Below, in pieces: positions 16,136 through 24,572 of a stretch of DNA of 51,587 nt (the stretch's first letter is position 1; the number at the start of each line of letters is the position of its first letter). The stretch lies in contig CAKQBW010000008.1 of the NCBI GenBank assembly GCA_934216505.1, forward strand, positions 1 through 51,587, read 5' to 3'. Below the pieces are notes generated by a model. It ran no database searches, had not been told where the DNA came from, and saw only the letters and a program-made list of their open reading frames with translations. Made by a program: the position numbers and the translations under genes. Source of the stretch: an uncultured Alphaproteobacteria bacterium (GTDB lineage Bacteria > Pseudomonadota > Alphaproteobacteria > CAAHEQ01 > UBA3637).

Positions 16136-17159
16136 CTGCACACCACCTTTTGGAACATTTTTTTACTTCATTCACACGCATCTGACCTTGATGATATTGA
16201 CCACTCACCTCTAACCACCCTGTGGTCAGATCAGGCGAATTTTTCAACAGCAAGGATTGGGGCAAATCCACCAAAGCCGAACCGTCCAAATTTAATTGCT
16301 TGACATGGACAATAATCTTGCCTTTCACGGGTTTCCCTAACACCCGAGAAAGGACATCTAAATGGGCCAGCGCCGTCCGTTTAAAAGGCTTTTGGGGGAC
16401 AAAAGTCGCTGAACTTTCCCTAGAAACAGGAATATCATTTTGAAACACAATTTTTGAATTTTGCTGACGCAATTCAACGGGGACCCCCGCCACCGTGTCT
16501 GTCATTTTTATCAGGGGAATGATTTGCCGTTCTTGGGTATCGGCTTCAATCTGCATTTGAAAAATAATGTCCGAAGCCGTGGGCTTTAATTTTGTGGCCC
16601 CAAACACGGCGATTGTTTCCAAATCAGAACACAAAGAACGAGCATATTGATTGGCTTGATGGGCAATTTTATCTTGGAAAGTGTCCTCTTGGAATAAAGA
16701 GACATCCTTCACCACGACCATCACCCGAAAATCAGGGCACCCCGTAAAAGGACCATAAGGACGGTCTTCTTCTTGGACGGCCCTGAGTTGTGCCACATAG
16801 GTTGCTTGGTCATCTTGCCCCAATTGAAAAGTTAAAGCCTGTTGTCCCTCTTCGGGGGTCGTACGATCCAACACAGGCCCCTGCCCCATGAAAGAGCCCA
16901 ACCAATACCCATCTAAAAAAAATCCAGATAATTTTTCACTCAACTGATGATGCGCATTATACAATTTGACTTGTGCATACCCTTGCACGACCCCATCACG
17001 GCATTGTTTTTTATCCGTTTGAATGGTCCAACCCGACCTAGGATACCGTGTCAAATAATACAGCGCACATTGCCCATCAGGGGTTGTTATTTTTTCTTCA
17101 TCTAATCCCGCCTCAACCACCACAGGGAAAAGAAAAATCAACACGCCCCAAAATCGCAT
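16125..17159 (-). CDS. Exported protein of unknown function
   Basis: About 344 residues with a signal peptide (MRFWGVLIFLFPVVVEAG). The mature part has scattered cysteines (QCALYY, KKQCRDG, GCPDFRV, SLCSD, KKCSKRWC) that could form disulfides. I place the start at ATG 17159, which shares its A with the TAA stop of the carboxypeptidase gene (TAATG overlap) and follows a G-rich stretch. It is the second gene of a three-gene minus-strand operon. I do not recognise it. Confidence 0.65.
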   Translation of the reverse strand: MRFWGVLIFLFPVVVEAGLDEEKITTPDGQCALYYLTRYPRSGWTIQTDKKQCRDGVVQGYAQVKLYNAHHQLSEKLSGFFLDGYWLGSFMGQGPVLDRTTPEEGQQALTFQLGQDDQATYVAQLRAVQEEDRPYGPFTGCPDFRVMVVVKDVSLFQEDTFQDKIAHQANQYARSLCSDLETIAVFGATKLKPTASDIIFQMQIEADTQERQIIPLIKMTDTVAGVPVELRQQNSKIVFQNDIPVSRESSATFVPQKPFKRTALAHLDVLSRVLGKPVKGKIIVHVKQLNLDGSALVDLPQSLLLKNSPDLTTGWLEVSGQYHQGQMRVNEVKKCSKRWCADDV

Positions 17160-18364
17160 TAGCCCCCCTGAATTAAAAAGCAAGGGTATTCCCTCTGATT
17201 TAAATAACGGCATGCCTGTTCTGCTTTCATTTTATTCGTAAATCCCGTCAATTGCGCCCGATACAGAGACTTATCAAACGGCGTACGCACATTCAATGTC
17301 GTTTCGGGCAAAAGCACACTCGCCCGCAACGCCACTTGTTGGGCCCGATTTAACGAAGTGAAGGCCCCCACCTGAATAGCCCAATTTCCTTTAACCGAAG
17401 AAGACACAACAAACAAAGGAGCCGTCTTTTTGGGTTGCATAAAATGACGAATATGATAGGGCATTTCAGGCGCCAACACCGCCACATCAATTTTGGGCAA
17501 CAACAAACGGCGATGAAGGGGGTCAAAGGCTGGACTCAACCTGCCCTCCGCCACCGCCTTTTTTTGAATCTGAACCCGATGGAAACCTTCGTCTAACAAA
17601 GCCTTCATGGCTTCGTCCCGTTGGACCACAGAATCATATCCCATCACCACTCCCAACAAACGATCTTCGTGCTTTTTGGCGGTGGTAATTAAATTATACC
17701 CCACGGCCGCCACATACCCTGTTTTCATTCCTTCCGCCCCTTCATAATCTTGCAATACATGATTATGGCTGGTATAGGTCTGCCCCTCAAAATCAAACGA
17801 TTTTTGCGAAAACAAAGGATAGTATTGGGGATAATGCTTTAAGAGCGCCAGCGCCATAATCGCCATATCTTGGGCGGTTGTTTGTTGGAAGGAATCATGC
17901 AAGCCTGACGCATTTGTAAAACGGGTATGCTTCATATTTAACTGAAACGCCGCCTTATTCATCATTTGGGAAAAGCCCGCCTCTGACCCCCCCAGCGCTT
18001 CCGCCAAAACCACCGCTACATCATTAGCGGATTTTACAATCAATGCCAAAATAGCCTGACGCACCGTAATCGTTTGTCCTGCTATTAAATTCAAATTAGA
18101 CCGAGGTTGTGCCGCCGCATACGGGGAAACGGTCAAAGAATCCTCTAACTTCAGCCAGCCTTTTTCCAACGCCGAAAAAGTAAGGTAAAGTGTCATCAAC
18201 TTTGTTAAAGAGGCAGGGGCCAGCACTTGTTTTTCATTTTCCCTGACAAACATATAGCCACTTTGGGTATCCGCCAACACCAAAGAAACAGGGTGATTTT
18301 GCGCCTGACTCCCCCCAGAAAAAAAGAAACACCAGACAAAAAAAATAAAAGCAACTAACCTCAT
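17159..18364 (-). CDS. D-alanyl-D-alanine carboxypeptidase (S11) with SPOR domain
   Basis: Penicillin-binding carboxypeptidase of the DacA/DacF type, which trims the terminal D-Ala of peptidoglycan stem peptides in the periplasm. A signal peptide (MRLVAFIFFVWCFFF) is followed by the S11 motifs SLTK (residues 52-55, active Ser52), SAN in VKSANDVA and KTG in MKTGYVAAVGYN. The last ~75 residues are a SPOR domain (GNWAIQVGAF) that binds denuded septal glycan. ATG 18364 lies seven bases after the -10 box and has no ribosome binding site; a TTG at 18400 would fall in the promoter. The SPOR fusion is common in alphaproteobacteria. Confidence 0.92.
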   Translation of the reverse strand: MRLVAFIFFVWCFFFSGGSQAQNHPVSLVLADTQSGYMFVRENEKQVLAPASLTKLMTLYLTFSALEKGWLKLEDSLTVSPYAAAQPRSNLNLIAGQTITVRQAILALIVKSANDVAVVLAEALGGSEAGFSQMMNKAAFQLNMKHTRFTNASGLHDSFQQTTAQDMAIMALALLKHYPQYYPLFSQKSFDFEGQTYTSHNHVLQDYEGAEGMKTGYVAAVGYNLITTAKKHEDRLLGVVMGYDSVVQRDEAMKALLDEGFHRVQIQKKAVAEGRLSPAFDPLHRRLLLPKIDVAVLAPEMPYHIRHFMQPKKTAPLFVVSSSVKGNWAIQVGAFTSLNRAQQVALRASVLLPETTLNVRTPFDKSLYRAQLTGFTNKMKAEQACRYLNQREYPCFLIQGG

Positions 18365-18371
18365 AATTTTG

Positions 18372-18400
18372 AGTTTAAAGAAAATACAATTCTGTGTCAA
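18372..18400 (-). promoter_or_regulatory. Carboxypeptidase promoter, probably leaderless
   Basis: On the minus strand, TTGACA (18400-18395), a 17-base spacer and TAAACT (18377-18372). The ATG is only seven bases beyond the -10 box. Confidence 0.6.
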
Positions 18401-18448
18401 GTTCTTTTCAAAAAGAAAAAACTTTTTTCCTTTTTTTTAAAAAAAAGA

Positions 18449-18477
18449 TTGACATTTTTAAAATACAAATGTATAAT
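18449..18477 (+). promoter_or_regulatory. tRNA-Lys promoter
   Basis: Perfect consensus TTGACA (18449-18454), 17-base spacer, TATAAT (18472-18477), ten bases before the tRNA. Confidence 0.85.
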
Positions 18478-18487
18478 GACGGGCATT

Positions 18488-18563
18488 GAGTGCGTAGCTC
18501 AGCTGGTAGAGCACCTGACTTTTAATCAGGTGGCCGAGGGTTCGAATCCCTCCGCGCTCACCA
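18488..18563 (+). tRNA. tRNA-Lys (anticodon TTT), attachment site of the element array
   Basis: A 76-base cloverleaf with encoded CCA. The acceptor stem pairs GAGTGCG with CGCGCTC, and the anticodon stem CCTGA/TCAGG encloses loop CTTTTAA, so the anticodon is TTT. The gene is intact. Its last bases recur at 37680, 44074 and 51059, showing repeated site-specific integration that each time restored the 3' end. Confidence 0.95.
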
Positions 18564-18564
18564 T
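18547..18564 (+). repeat. att copy 1 (attL, tRNA-Lys 3' end)
   Basis: TCCCTCCGCGCTCACCAT. Identical over 18 bases to 37680-37697; the 16-base core CCCTCCGCGCTCACCA also occurs at 44074-44089 and 51059-51074. Confidence 0.9.
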
Positions 18565-18567
18565 CTC

Positions 18568-18591
18568 AAAAGCCTTATTTTTCAGGCTTTT
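18568..18591 (+). terminator. Hairpin after tRNA-Lys
   Basis: AAAAGCCT / AGGCTTTT hairpin five bases after the CCA; the first of two tandem stem-loops supplied by element 1. Confidence 0.6.
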
Positions 18592-18595
18592 CATA

Positions 18596-18634
18596 AAAAG
18601 ACTCCTGTTAAACGCAAGGAGTCTTTTAATTTTA
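18596..18634 (+). terminator. Second terminator after tRNA-Lys
   Basis: Stem AAAAGACTCCT / AGGAGTCTTTT with a ten-base loop, then AATTTT. In the circular element this and the preceding hairpin would lie between the right-end promoter and int. Confidence 0.65.
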
Positions 18635-18711
18635 CAAAATCCAATAAAATCAATAACTTACAAAAACAGGACATACCCAAAACCACCATTATCTCAGATA
18701 CCCTCAAAAAG

Positions 18712-18732
18712 TGTGATGCAAAGTGTGATGCA
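18712..18732 (+). repeat. TGTGATGCA direct repeat pair, left end of element 1
   Basis: TGTGATGCA at 18712-18720 and 18724-18732, 12 bases apart. The motif recurs near every other well-preserved end (37596, 37608, 43981, 43991, 44237, 44249, 50967, 50989), so these may be arm-type integrase or excisionase sites. In the int frame each copy encodes KCDA-type sequence. Confidence 0.6.
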
Positions 18733-18798
18733 TTTTGGAAAAATTCTCAACTTTTTTCACCTAAATTTCATATTTGGCTTCGTAAAAATGTATTCTAT

Positions 18799-20148
18799 AT
18801 GATTGTGGAATTACCGCGCGTGGATGGTAAGCGTCGGTATAAAAGAATTTCACTTCATACAAACGACTATTATGAAGCAAAAGAAAGGATAAAACAGATG
18901 GGAATTGTGTTTAATCAGGAAATCGCTCACCAAATGAGACTAAAATTGGCTTTAAACCCTTTTCCAACGCAAGAAAGGCTTAATCAAATGCGTGACGAAG
19001 CTGTTTGTGCCTATAATACTGAATTTGCTGCTATCCATCCAAATGTTTCATTACTCAGTCAAAACAACAATACAACCACCATTTCACAGAATCATATTGA
19101 ACGGATTATTTCAACCATGATACCTACATCAAAACCAACAACCACATACACAATTCGTAAAGTTTTTGACGCTATGTTATTAAAAGGAAACAACAAACAC
19201 GCTGTTCAAGTTCGAAAAACAAATGCGTTTGAATTGATGTTAAAAGGGGTTAATCTTTCATGGGATGACGATTATTCCAAATTCCATAATGTTGATTTAA
19301 TTGAAAGAATAAGCCGAAATATTTTAGCAATGAATTCAGTACATAATGAAGGAAAACGTGTCAGATTGGGCTATATCAGAGAGGTGGTAAATTGTGCTTG
19401 TAATATGGAACCATTCTATAAATCAAATGTAATCGCTAACCTGCCCAATATACCCAAAAGTAAAAAATCGTTACTGAAACCACATCTTCCTTATTCCAAA
19501 GATCAGTTGCTTAATATCTTTAATCCAAAACATGACTTCTTCAAGAAAAATCCAGATGCTTTTTGGCTTTGTATGATTGGACTTTTCACTGGTGCCAGAG
19601 CTAACGCAGCTATGACTTTACAATATGACGATTTGATTAACGAAAAAGGTTTGAATTGCATTTATTTTAGGTCAAATCATCCTATAAAAAATTTAAAAAA
19701 TGACGCATCAGAACGAAAAGTGCCCATCCACAAGCAATTATTGGATTTAGGTTTTGTGGATTATGTAAAACGCAAGCAGAAAAAGTTGGGCGCAAAAGGT
19801 ACAGACTTTATTTTGAAAGAAACGATTACCAATGGTGGAGAATATAACAATAAATATATGGCGCGGGTGTTATTTCCTTTCCTAAAAGAAATTGGTGTTA
19901 AAACTGGTGCGCATGACAGCTATGATTTTCACTCTTTCCGTAAAAATGCCAATCAGGCAATGAGAAAAGTAATTGTGGATACGAGCTATGTGAATGATGT
20001 AATTGGCTGGTCTGGTAGAGGCACAGCTGAGCAGTCATACTGTAATCACACATTGGAACAAATTAAAGAACAACTGGACACCTTTGAATATGACTTCCTA
20101 AAGCCATCCTTTGCCCAATGGAAAACAATCATGGCAAAAAAGTCCTAA
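18799..20148 (+). CDS. int: Tyrosine integrase of element 1
   Basis: Catalyses integration and excision at tRNA-Lys. Counted from ATG 18799, the catalytic residues are R267 (TGARANA), H378 and R381 (FHSFRKN), W404 in the His/Trp position (IGWSGRG) and nucleophile Y414 (EQSYCN). The N-terminal DNA-binding domain starts upstream of this ATG: the same frame reads HIWLRKNVFYMIVELPR, typical of an integrase first strand, and ATG 18799 falls in the middle with no ribosome binding site. The frame stays open back to 18526, through the att core, without any ATG, GTG or TTG. Start signals in the same frame exist only in the right-end modules, so the full protein (about 549 residues) may be made only from the circular form. 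Confidence 0.85.
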   Translation: MIVELPRVDGKRRYKRISLHTNDYYEAKERIKQMGIVFNQEIAHQMRLKLALNPFPTQERLNQMRDEAVCAYNTEFAAIHPNVSLLSQNNNTTTISQNHIERIISTMIPTSKPTTTYTIRKVFDAMLLKGNNKHAVQVRKTNAFELMLKGVNLSWDDDYSKFHNVDLIERISRNILAMNSVHNEGKRVRLGYIREVVNCACNMEPFYKSNVIANLPNIPKSKKSLLKPHLPYSKDQLLNIFNPKHDFFKKNPDAFWLCMIGLFTGARANAAMTLQYDDLINEKGLNCIYFRSNHPIKNLKNDASERKVPIHKQLLDLGFVDYVKRKQKKLGAKGTDFILKETITNGGEYNNKYMARVLFPFLKEIGVKTGAHDSYDFHSFRKNANQAMRKVIVDTSYVNDVIGWSGRGTAEQSYCNHTLEQIKEQLDTFEYDFLKPSFAQWKTIMAKKS

Positions 20149-20264
20149 AAAAAGCCCCTCTTTTATATATTATATGAATCGTGTTGCCTAGGCGCTTTTT
20201 CAGTACACTTGGAACCTCGATTTTTTGAAAACAGAGGTTATATTTCATTTCTTGCACTTTCGGT

Positions 20265-20293
20265 TTTACTTTTGAATTAAAATACGATATGAT
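20265..20293 (+). promoter_or_regulatory. Promoter of the excisionase-like gene, probably leaderless
   Basis: TTTACT (20265-20270), a 17-base spacer and TATGAT (20288-20293), exactly six bases before ATG 20300, the same geometry as ligA; no Shine-Dalgarno sequence. Confidence 0.45.
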
Positions 20294-20299
20294 AAATTC

Positions 20300-21292
20300 A
20301 TGACAGAAATCAAGGTTGTTTTTAAAAATTGGTTGGTTCAAAAAGGTTTATCCGAAAAAACAAAATCTGGTCGGCCTGGGACTGTTTATGAGTATCTAAA
20401 ACGGATTGGTCGCCTCAGTAGCCAATTGTATGGTAAAGAAGATTGGGGACATCTTTTAAAAGATATTTATGTCCTTTATCTTTTACATGCAAATCTTGAT
20501 TCAAAAAAGAATAAAGGTATCAAGCCTAAAAAGATTTACGATTTAATTATTGGGTACGGAAGAATTGCTTATATTGATGATACCGAAAAATCTATAATTG
20601 ACGGTAATTATGCTGAACCCAAACATATAAAAAAATATTTGAAATGGCTTGAAACAAATCCCAAGAAAATACATTTGGTCAGACCCGCACTTGAAAAATT
20701 ATACGATTTCTATTCACAAAATAAGGATCTGTTTGATGAAATAAATAACATCAAACCTATTCAAAAAGATTCACCAAAACAAGATTCAAGTTCATTCTTT
20801 AGCGCTTATTTTACAACAATTTTAGCAACCAAAGAGGCAATAGATAGAGCTGTTTTTGCGTTAAAAGTTCAACGTGAAGCAGATGGTATGCGTCCACGAT
20901 TGATAAAGGCTGAGGATGATTGGTTAGGAAGAAAAAGAAAACATCTTCTGCTTAAAGAGGCAGCCGGATCGTTAGAATGTTCAGAAAAAACTCTACGTCG
21001 GTTAGCATCAAAAAGAAAAAACATGTTTGGTGACGGATGTTATTCTGTTGGAGCTATGCAAAGGTATTTAAAGAAGCATCATCATCCATCTAAAAATGCA
21101 TCAACTGGCATAAGAGGTTCAACCATATATGATTGGATTACAGGGAAAGAGGCCGCTGCAATTTTAGGATGTCCATTAACAACATTTATTCGTAAATACC
21201 GCAATACTGGGCTGGTGTCATACACGGATTATACACCACGGAAGGTAAAATATTATAAACCTGACATAATTAAATTAAAGAATAATAAGTAA
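20300..21292 (+). CDS. SAM-like domain plus double excisionase-type HTH protein
   Basis: A 330-residue protein with an unusual layout. The first ~95 residues (KNWLVQKGLSEKT.SGRPGTVYEYLKRI) resemble the core-binding domain of tyrosine recombinases and two small proteins of this element (24573-24851 and 25436-25726). There is no recombinase catalytic domain. The C-terminal part has two MerR/Xis-type winged helix-turn-helix motifs: LLLKEAAGSLECSEKTLRRL (about 215-235) and ITGKEAAAILGCPLTTFIRK (about 280-300). It lies 151 bases after int. I infer an excisionase or directionality factor; a transcription regulator is also possible. No known family fits the whole protein. Confidence 0.6.
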   Translation: MTEIKVVFKNWLVQKGLSEKTKSGRPGTVYEYLKRIGRLSSQLYGKEDWGHLLKDIYVLYLLHANLDSKKNKGIKPKKIYDLIIGYGRIAYIDDTEKSIIDGNYAEPKHIKKYLKWLETNPKKIHLVRPALEKLYDFYSQNKDLFDEINNIKPIQKDSPKQDSSSFFSAYFTTILATKEAIDRAVFALKVQREADGMRPRLIKAEDDWLGRKRKHLLLKEAAGSLECSEKTLRRLASKRKNMFGDGCYSVGAMQRYLKKHHHPSKNASTGIRGSTIYDWITGKEAAAILGCPLTTFIRKYRNTGLVSYTDYTPRKVKYYKPDIIKLKNNK

Positions 21293-21474
21293 AATATACT
21301 TTATTTTGGAGTTTTACCTTGTATAATGTGTGTTTTATTGTGGTTTATATGTCCTACTTATTGATTTTACAATCAGGTTATAATATGGTAGAATAAAAGG
21401 GCGTTGACGGTTAGGGACGCCCAAAACAAAATTGATTGATTATTTTTATTAACCAAGTTCCCCGGAGTAAAAAA

Positions 21475-22053
21475 ATGAATAGACAAGATTTAAATAAAAA
21501 ATTAAACGAACTTGAACCTTATGCAAAGGAAGCTCGTGAACAGATCAAAAGAATGCAACCGGAAGCTATCCAACAGGCGCGTGTTTGCTTCCCTTCAGCA
21601 TCCTTTAACGGTCCTTGGGGTTTGGTTGCCCATAGAGCACCTCTTACTGAGTTTAAAGATTTTATGGTATTCAAATTAAGCTTTGCACTGCTTAAAACAC
21701 AGCTTATAAAAGAAGCGTACACTTATCGTAGCTCAAACTATATGATGCGCTTAAAGACCACCGGCAATGAATATGATGAAAATTCTATTGTAATCGATGT
21801 TGATTTGCTTAATGGGACTGAAAAAGCTGAAGTGATCTTCTTTGCGGATTCTGCTGAAGACAAAAAGGTTGTTGAAGGTGAATTGACTGAAGTCTTGGAT
21901 GGTAAGTCTCTTCAAGAATTGCTTTACGAATATATGGACAGAGAGGCAGAGAACTTATCCACGTGTCTTGATGAGGACGATTATGTAGTTAATCTGAAAA
22001 AATTTATTGAGGAAGCGAAAAAATTTGCAGCAACCATGGACGGGAAAGAATAA
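21475..22053 (+). CDS. Hypothetical protein of element 1
   Basis: A 192-residue acidic, soluble-looking protein starting MNRQDLNKKLNELEPYAKEA. ATG 21475 is chosen because CCGGAG lies eight bases upstream; the frame extends 13 codons further without support. The start is a helical Lys/Glu-rich stretch and the middle is beta-rich. A TATAAT at 21379-21384 and a GGGCGT/ACGCCC stem lie upstream. I recognise no family. Confidence 0.6.
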   Translation: MNRQDLNKKLNELEPYAKEAREQIKRMQPEAIQQARVCFPSASFNGPWGLVAHRAPLTEFKDFMVFKLSFALLKTQLIKEAYTYRSSNYMMRLKTTGNEYDENSIVIDVDLLNGTEKAEVIFFADSAEDKKVVEGELTEVLDGKSLQELLYEYMDREAENLSTCLDEDDYVVNLKKFIEEAKKFAATMDGKE

Positions 22054-22064
22054 TAACTGGTACC

Positions 22065-22104
22065 TGGGATCTTGCCTGCGGGGAAATCCTGTTGGCTAGA
22101 TCCC
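22065..22104 (+). other. Intergenic hairpin
   Basis: TGGGATCT / AGATCCCA inverted repeat (arms extend with TGCC/GGC-like pairing) between two genes. There is no T run, so it may be an RNA stability or protein-binding element and not a terminator. Confidence 0.4.
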
Positions 22105-22132
22105 AAACTGTTAACAACTGAAAGGAGTGAAT

Positions 22133-22465
22133 ATGTGCCAATATATAATTACGAAAATAAAACCAGGGATCGTGAAACTTATCAGCAAGGCTAATCTTGC
22201 TGATAAGAATCCGGGTTATGAATTGATATACGCCGTATCTGACACGCGTAACATTTCAAACTTGTTTTTAGGCAACCCAAGCTTTACCAGTTACATATAT
22301 CAGTGGTCCTTTGATCCAGCAACTTCAACAATCACTGTGACCAACACAAACACTGGTCATGTAAATCAAAAGGTTACAATTAAGGATCTGCAGGGCTTAG
22401 TGGATGCAATGTTTGATTATTCTGCGAAGCCAAAACCCAAAGATATTGTGATATATGGGCAATAA
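22133..22465 (+). CDS. Hypothetical small protein
   Basis: A 110-residue protein (MCQYIITKIKPGIVKLI). AAAGGAG ends five bases before ATG 22133, which I prefer to GTG 22127. It is beta-rich in the middle (TNTNTGHVNQKVTIKDLQG) and has no recognisable domain. It sits 80 bases after the previous gene, across the hairpin at 22065-22104. Confidence 0.55.
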   Translation: MCQYIITKIKPGIVKLISKANLADKNPGYELIYAVSDTRNISNLFLGNPSFTSYIYQWSFDPATSTITVTNTNTGHVNQKVTIKDLQGLVDAMFDYSAKPKPKDIVIYGQ

Positions 22466-22774
22466 CATTGGAAGTGAAGTGTATTGGGGGGGCTTGAACC
22501 GCCCCCCTCCACACACAAAAAAAATTAAAAAAATATGAAAAAGTTTACAAGAGTTCGCTCAAAAAAATGATTCTATATATATGGGTATGGTGTTTAATCC
22601 TTTCGGCATCATACCCATCGTTCTTGTTGATGGTTATCCAGAACTTGCAATGTGGAACTGGAGTTGCCCCAACAATAAATAACTCGATCCAAAAAGACAG
22701 CAATGCCTTTGTTGGTACGTTATTGTCTAAATGAGTGTGGATACAAAGCAACAAAATCAACTAAAGGAAACAAC
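22466..22774. other. Gene-free stretch upstream of the Rep-like gene
   Basis: About 310 bases with no convincing gene. It begins with a G7 tract and a GGGGGGC/GCCCCCC hairpin (22487-22507) and is otherwise AT-rich. Given the HUH protein that follows, it could hold the nicking origin, but no nick site can be assigned. Confidence 0.3.
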
Positions 22775-23290
22775 ATGCAAAGTATTAAAACAGCAAAGTT
22801 AAGGCAAGAATTGAACCAATGGCTTTACAATACATATCATCCAAATTACTTCTTGTCTCTTCGGTTATCAAAACATAAAGAGACATTCAACTACGATAAG
22901 GGATATCATGAAGCATGGCGTATATTAAAAAAATTTGAAAAGGTGCTGATTGGCAAGAAATGGACAAAGAAACATCTGCCATTTATTATGTTTGCAGAAA
23001 ATCATCATGGCTATTCAACGTGGCATTATCATATTTTGTTTAACGGGGACAAATTTAGTGAAAAGCAATTAAAAAGTGCGGTGTATTGGACTAAATTGGA
23101 TTTAAAGTTGGCTAATTACACAATAGACTTAAGAAAGGGAGCATGTACACCAAAGCGATTAAGGGATTATTGCACAAAAGAATTGAAAGTCAAATATATG
23201 GACGAGATAGAGACTGATCGTATAATATTTTCGGATGTATTATTTGGCATTCAAGACAAGTATCGTTTTATGCCATGCACGCAAAAGTAA
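22775..23290 (+). CDS. HUH endonuclease, rolling-circle Rep-like
   Basis: A 171-residue protein with the three motifs of HUH replication or relaxase enzymes in order: motif 1 NYFLSLRLS (24-32), motif 2 WHYHILFNG with metal-binding H84 and H86, and motif 3 LRDYCTKEL with candidate nucleophile Y132 and a Lys three residues on. Such enzymes nick one strand and stay bound to the 5' end. AAAGGAAACAAC precedes ATG 22775, which I prefer to the earlier in-frame ATG 22703. In an integrative element it could replicate the excised circle or serve as a minimal relaxase. A truncated relative is in element 2 (40854-41228). Confidence 0.65.
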   Translation: MQSIKTAKLRQELNQWLYNTYHPNYFLSLRLSKHKETFNYDKGYHEAWRILKKFEKVLIGKKWTKKHLPFIMFAENHHGYSTWHYHILFNGDKFSEKQLKSAVYWTKLDLKLANYTIDLRKGACTPKRLRDYCTKELKVKYMDEIETDRIIFSDVLFGIQDKYRFMPCTQK

Positions 23291-23542
23291 AAAGGTTTGT
23301 AGCGTTACCCAAAATTATTTTTATTCACTATTTCACACACATAGTTTAAGCTTTTGTACAAAATGGGGAAACCTGACGAAAAAAGCTTTCTACCCCCATA
23401 TGTTAAATCATTTTTACATGCCCACTCCTTAAAATGCATCCCATTACGTCCCAAACACACTATAAACAACAAGGAGGACGTCAAGCTTATAATGGCATTC
23501 CAAAATAAAAACGTTGTCCAGAGGTGATTTAAACGATTTTTT

Positions 23543-24460
23543 TTATTTTGCCAATTTCTTCACGTCACTTGCTTGGGCTTTTTCAAACAACGCATAACCG
23601 GACTTTGTAAATGTGGCTGGTTTGATTTTACCTTCTTGCATCCAATAGCGAATACTGGATACAGGTATATCACACAACTTGGCAAACTTAGCAATCGTCA
23701 GCATATCCTTTGTTGGTTCCTTGGCATTTACATCTAACAAGTCTATTGCCATTTTCAAGGATCGGTTCAAAGCGGTTAGCATAAACTTGTAATAAGCGTC
23801 ACTATCCCCCTTGGTTTGATATGTTTCAAGAGAGCTCAAATATCTATGTCTATCAATGGAACGAATTATCATGGGCGCGTATCCATTTTCAAGCAAGATA
23901 GCATTCATCAGCAAGCGTGCAGTTCTTCCATTTCCATCAATAAAGGGGTGAATGGTAACCAAACGATAATGGACCTCCAACGCTTTCAAAAGGGCGTCAT
24001 CTGTCTTTTGCACCAACCATTTTCCAAAGTCTTTCATCAGTTCAGGTACTTTCAACGGATTAGACAAAACAGTTTGTGAGGCAGAGATACGAACACGTAC
24101 AGAACGATAAAAACCTGCATTCGTGTCATCTATACCGGTTAAAATAATCTTATGAAGCCGCAACACAAAGTCTTCATCAATCTTGGTTTTATTCTTGCCC
24201 GCTTCTAGCACAAATTCAAAAGCTTTGGCATGATTGATTGCTTCTACATAGTCCTTGATGGGTTTGGAGCCAGAAGTCACTTTCTCGTCAATAGCCAATT
24301 CTGTTTCACGACGAGTTAAAGTGTTGCCTTCAATCTTGTTAGAGGTATAGGCAAGTTCAGTTTTCAGCCAAGCATCCAACGTCTTTTGATTGTCTTTATT
24401 TTTCAAAAGTTGGTTCAGTTTGGCTTTGTTTTCAGCAATCTTTTGTTTAATTTCTTGCAT
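23543..24460 (-). CDS. Fic family AMP-transferase
   Basis: A 305-residue Fic protein that should transfer AMP from ATP to a target protein. The active motif is HPFIDGNGRTAR (172-183, with all the key residues). The N-terminal inhibitory helix has the motif SNKIEGN (40-46, S-x-x-x-E-G), whose Glu44 blocks the ATP site, so activity is self-restrained. The last ~55 residues form a MerR-type helix-turn-helix (SSIRYWMQEGKIKPATF), which suggests it regulates its own promoter. AGGAGG lies five bases before the ATG. It reads toward the Rep-like gene. Confidence 0.92.
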   Translation of the reverse strand: MQEIKQKIAENKAKLNQLLKNKDNQKTLDAWLKTELAYTSNKIEGNTLTRRETELAIDEKVTSGSKPIKDYVEAINHAKAFEFVLEAGKNKTKIDEDFVLRLHKIILTGIDDTNAGFYRSVRVRISASQTVLSNPLKVPELMKDFGKWLVQKTDDALLKALEVHYRLVTIHPFIDGNGRTARLLMNAILLENGYAPMIIRSIDRHRYLSSLETYQTKGDSDAYYKFMLTALNRSLKMAIDLLDVNAKEPTKDMLTIAKFAKLCDIPVSSIRYWMQEGKIKPATFTKSGYALFEKAQASDVKKLAK

Positions 24461-24494
24461 AGTTCCTCCTACTTTATAGTTTCTATTTTCTATA

Positions 24495-24523
24495 ACTATA
24501 AACTATTTTTATCTAAATGTCAA
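24495..24523 (-). promoter_or_regulatory. fic promoter with TATAG repeats
   Basis: On the minus strand TTGACA (24523-24518), a 17-base spacer and TATAGT (24500-24495). The -10 lies in a repeat TTTATAGTTATAG (24502-24490), which also occurs at 44357-44369 before the glycosyltransferase of element 3. It is a candidate operator. Confidence 0.6.
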
Positions 24524-24572
24524 GCAAAAACTTTAATCTTTTTCATTTTTTAAAGTATAAAGTGACAACAAC

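Noticed and set aside
18449..18802. 117-codon frame across tRNA-Lys and the int leader
   Set aside because: It starts on the -35 box of the tRNA promoter and lies in a different frame from the integrase homology; it is open mainly because of the GC-rich tRNA.
22065..22104. Riboswitch or terminator
   Set aside because: A hairpin is clear but there is no T run and no known riboswitch consensus.
23480..23530. Ribosome-binding-site-like AAGGAGG with a ten-codon frame
   Set aside because: Too short and poorly spaced; at best the start of a deleted gene.
23543..24460. Fic as part of a toxin-antitoxin pair
   Set aside because: The inhibitory S-x-x-x-E-G helix is inside the protein itself and no separate antitoxin gene is adjacent.
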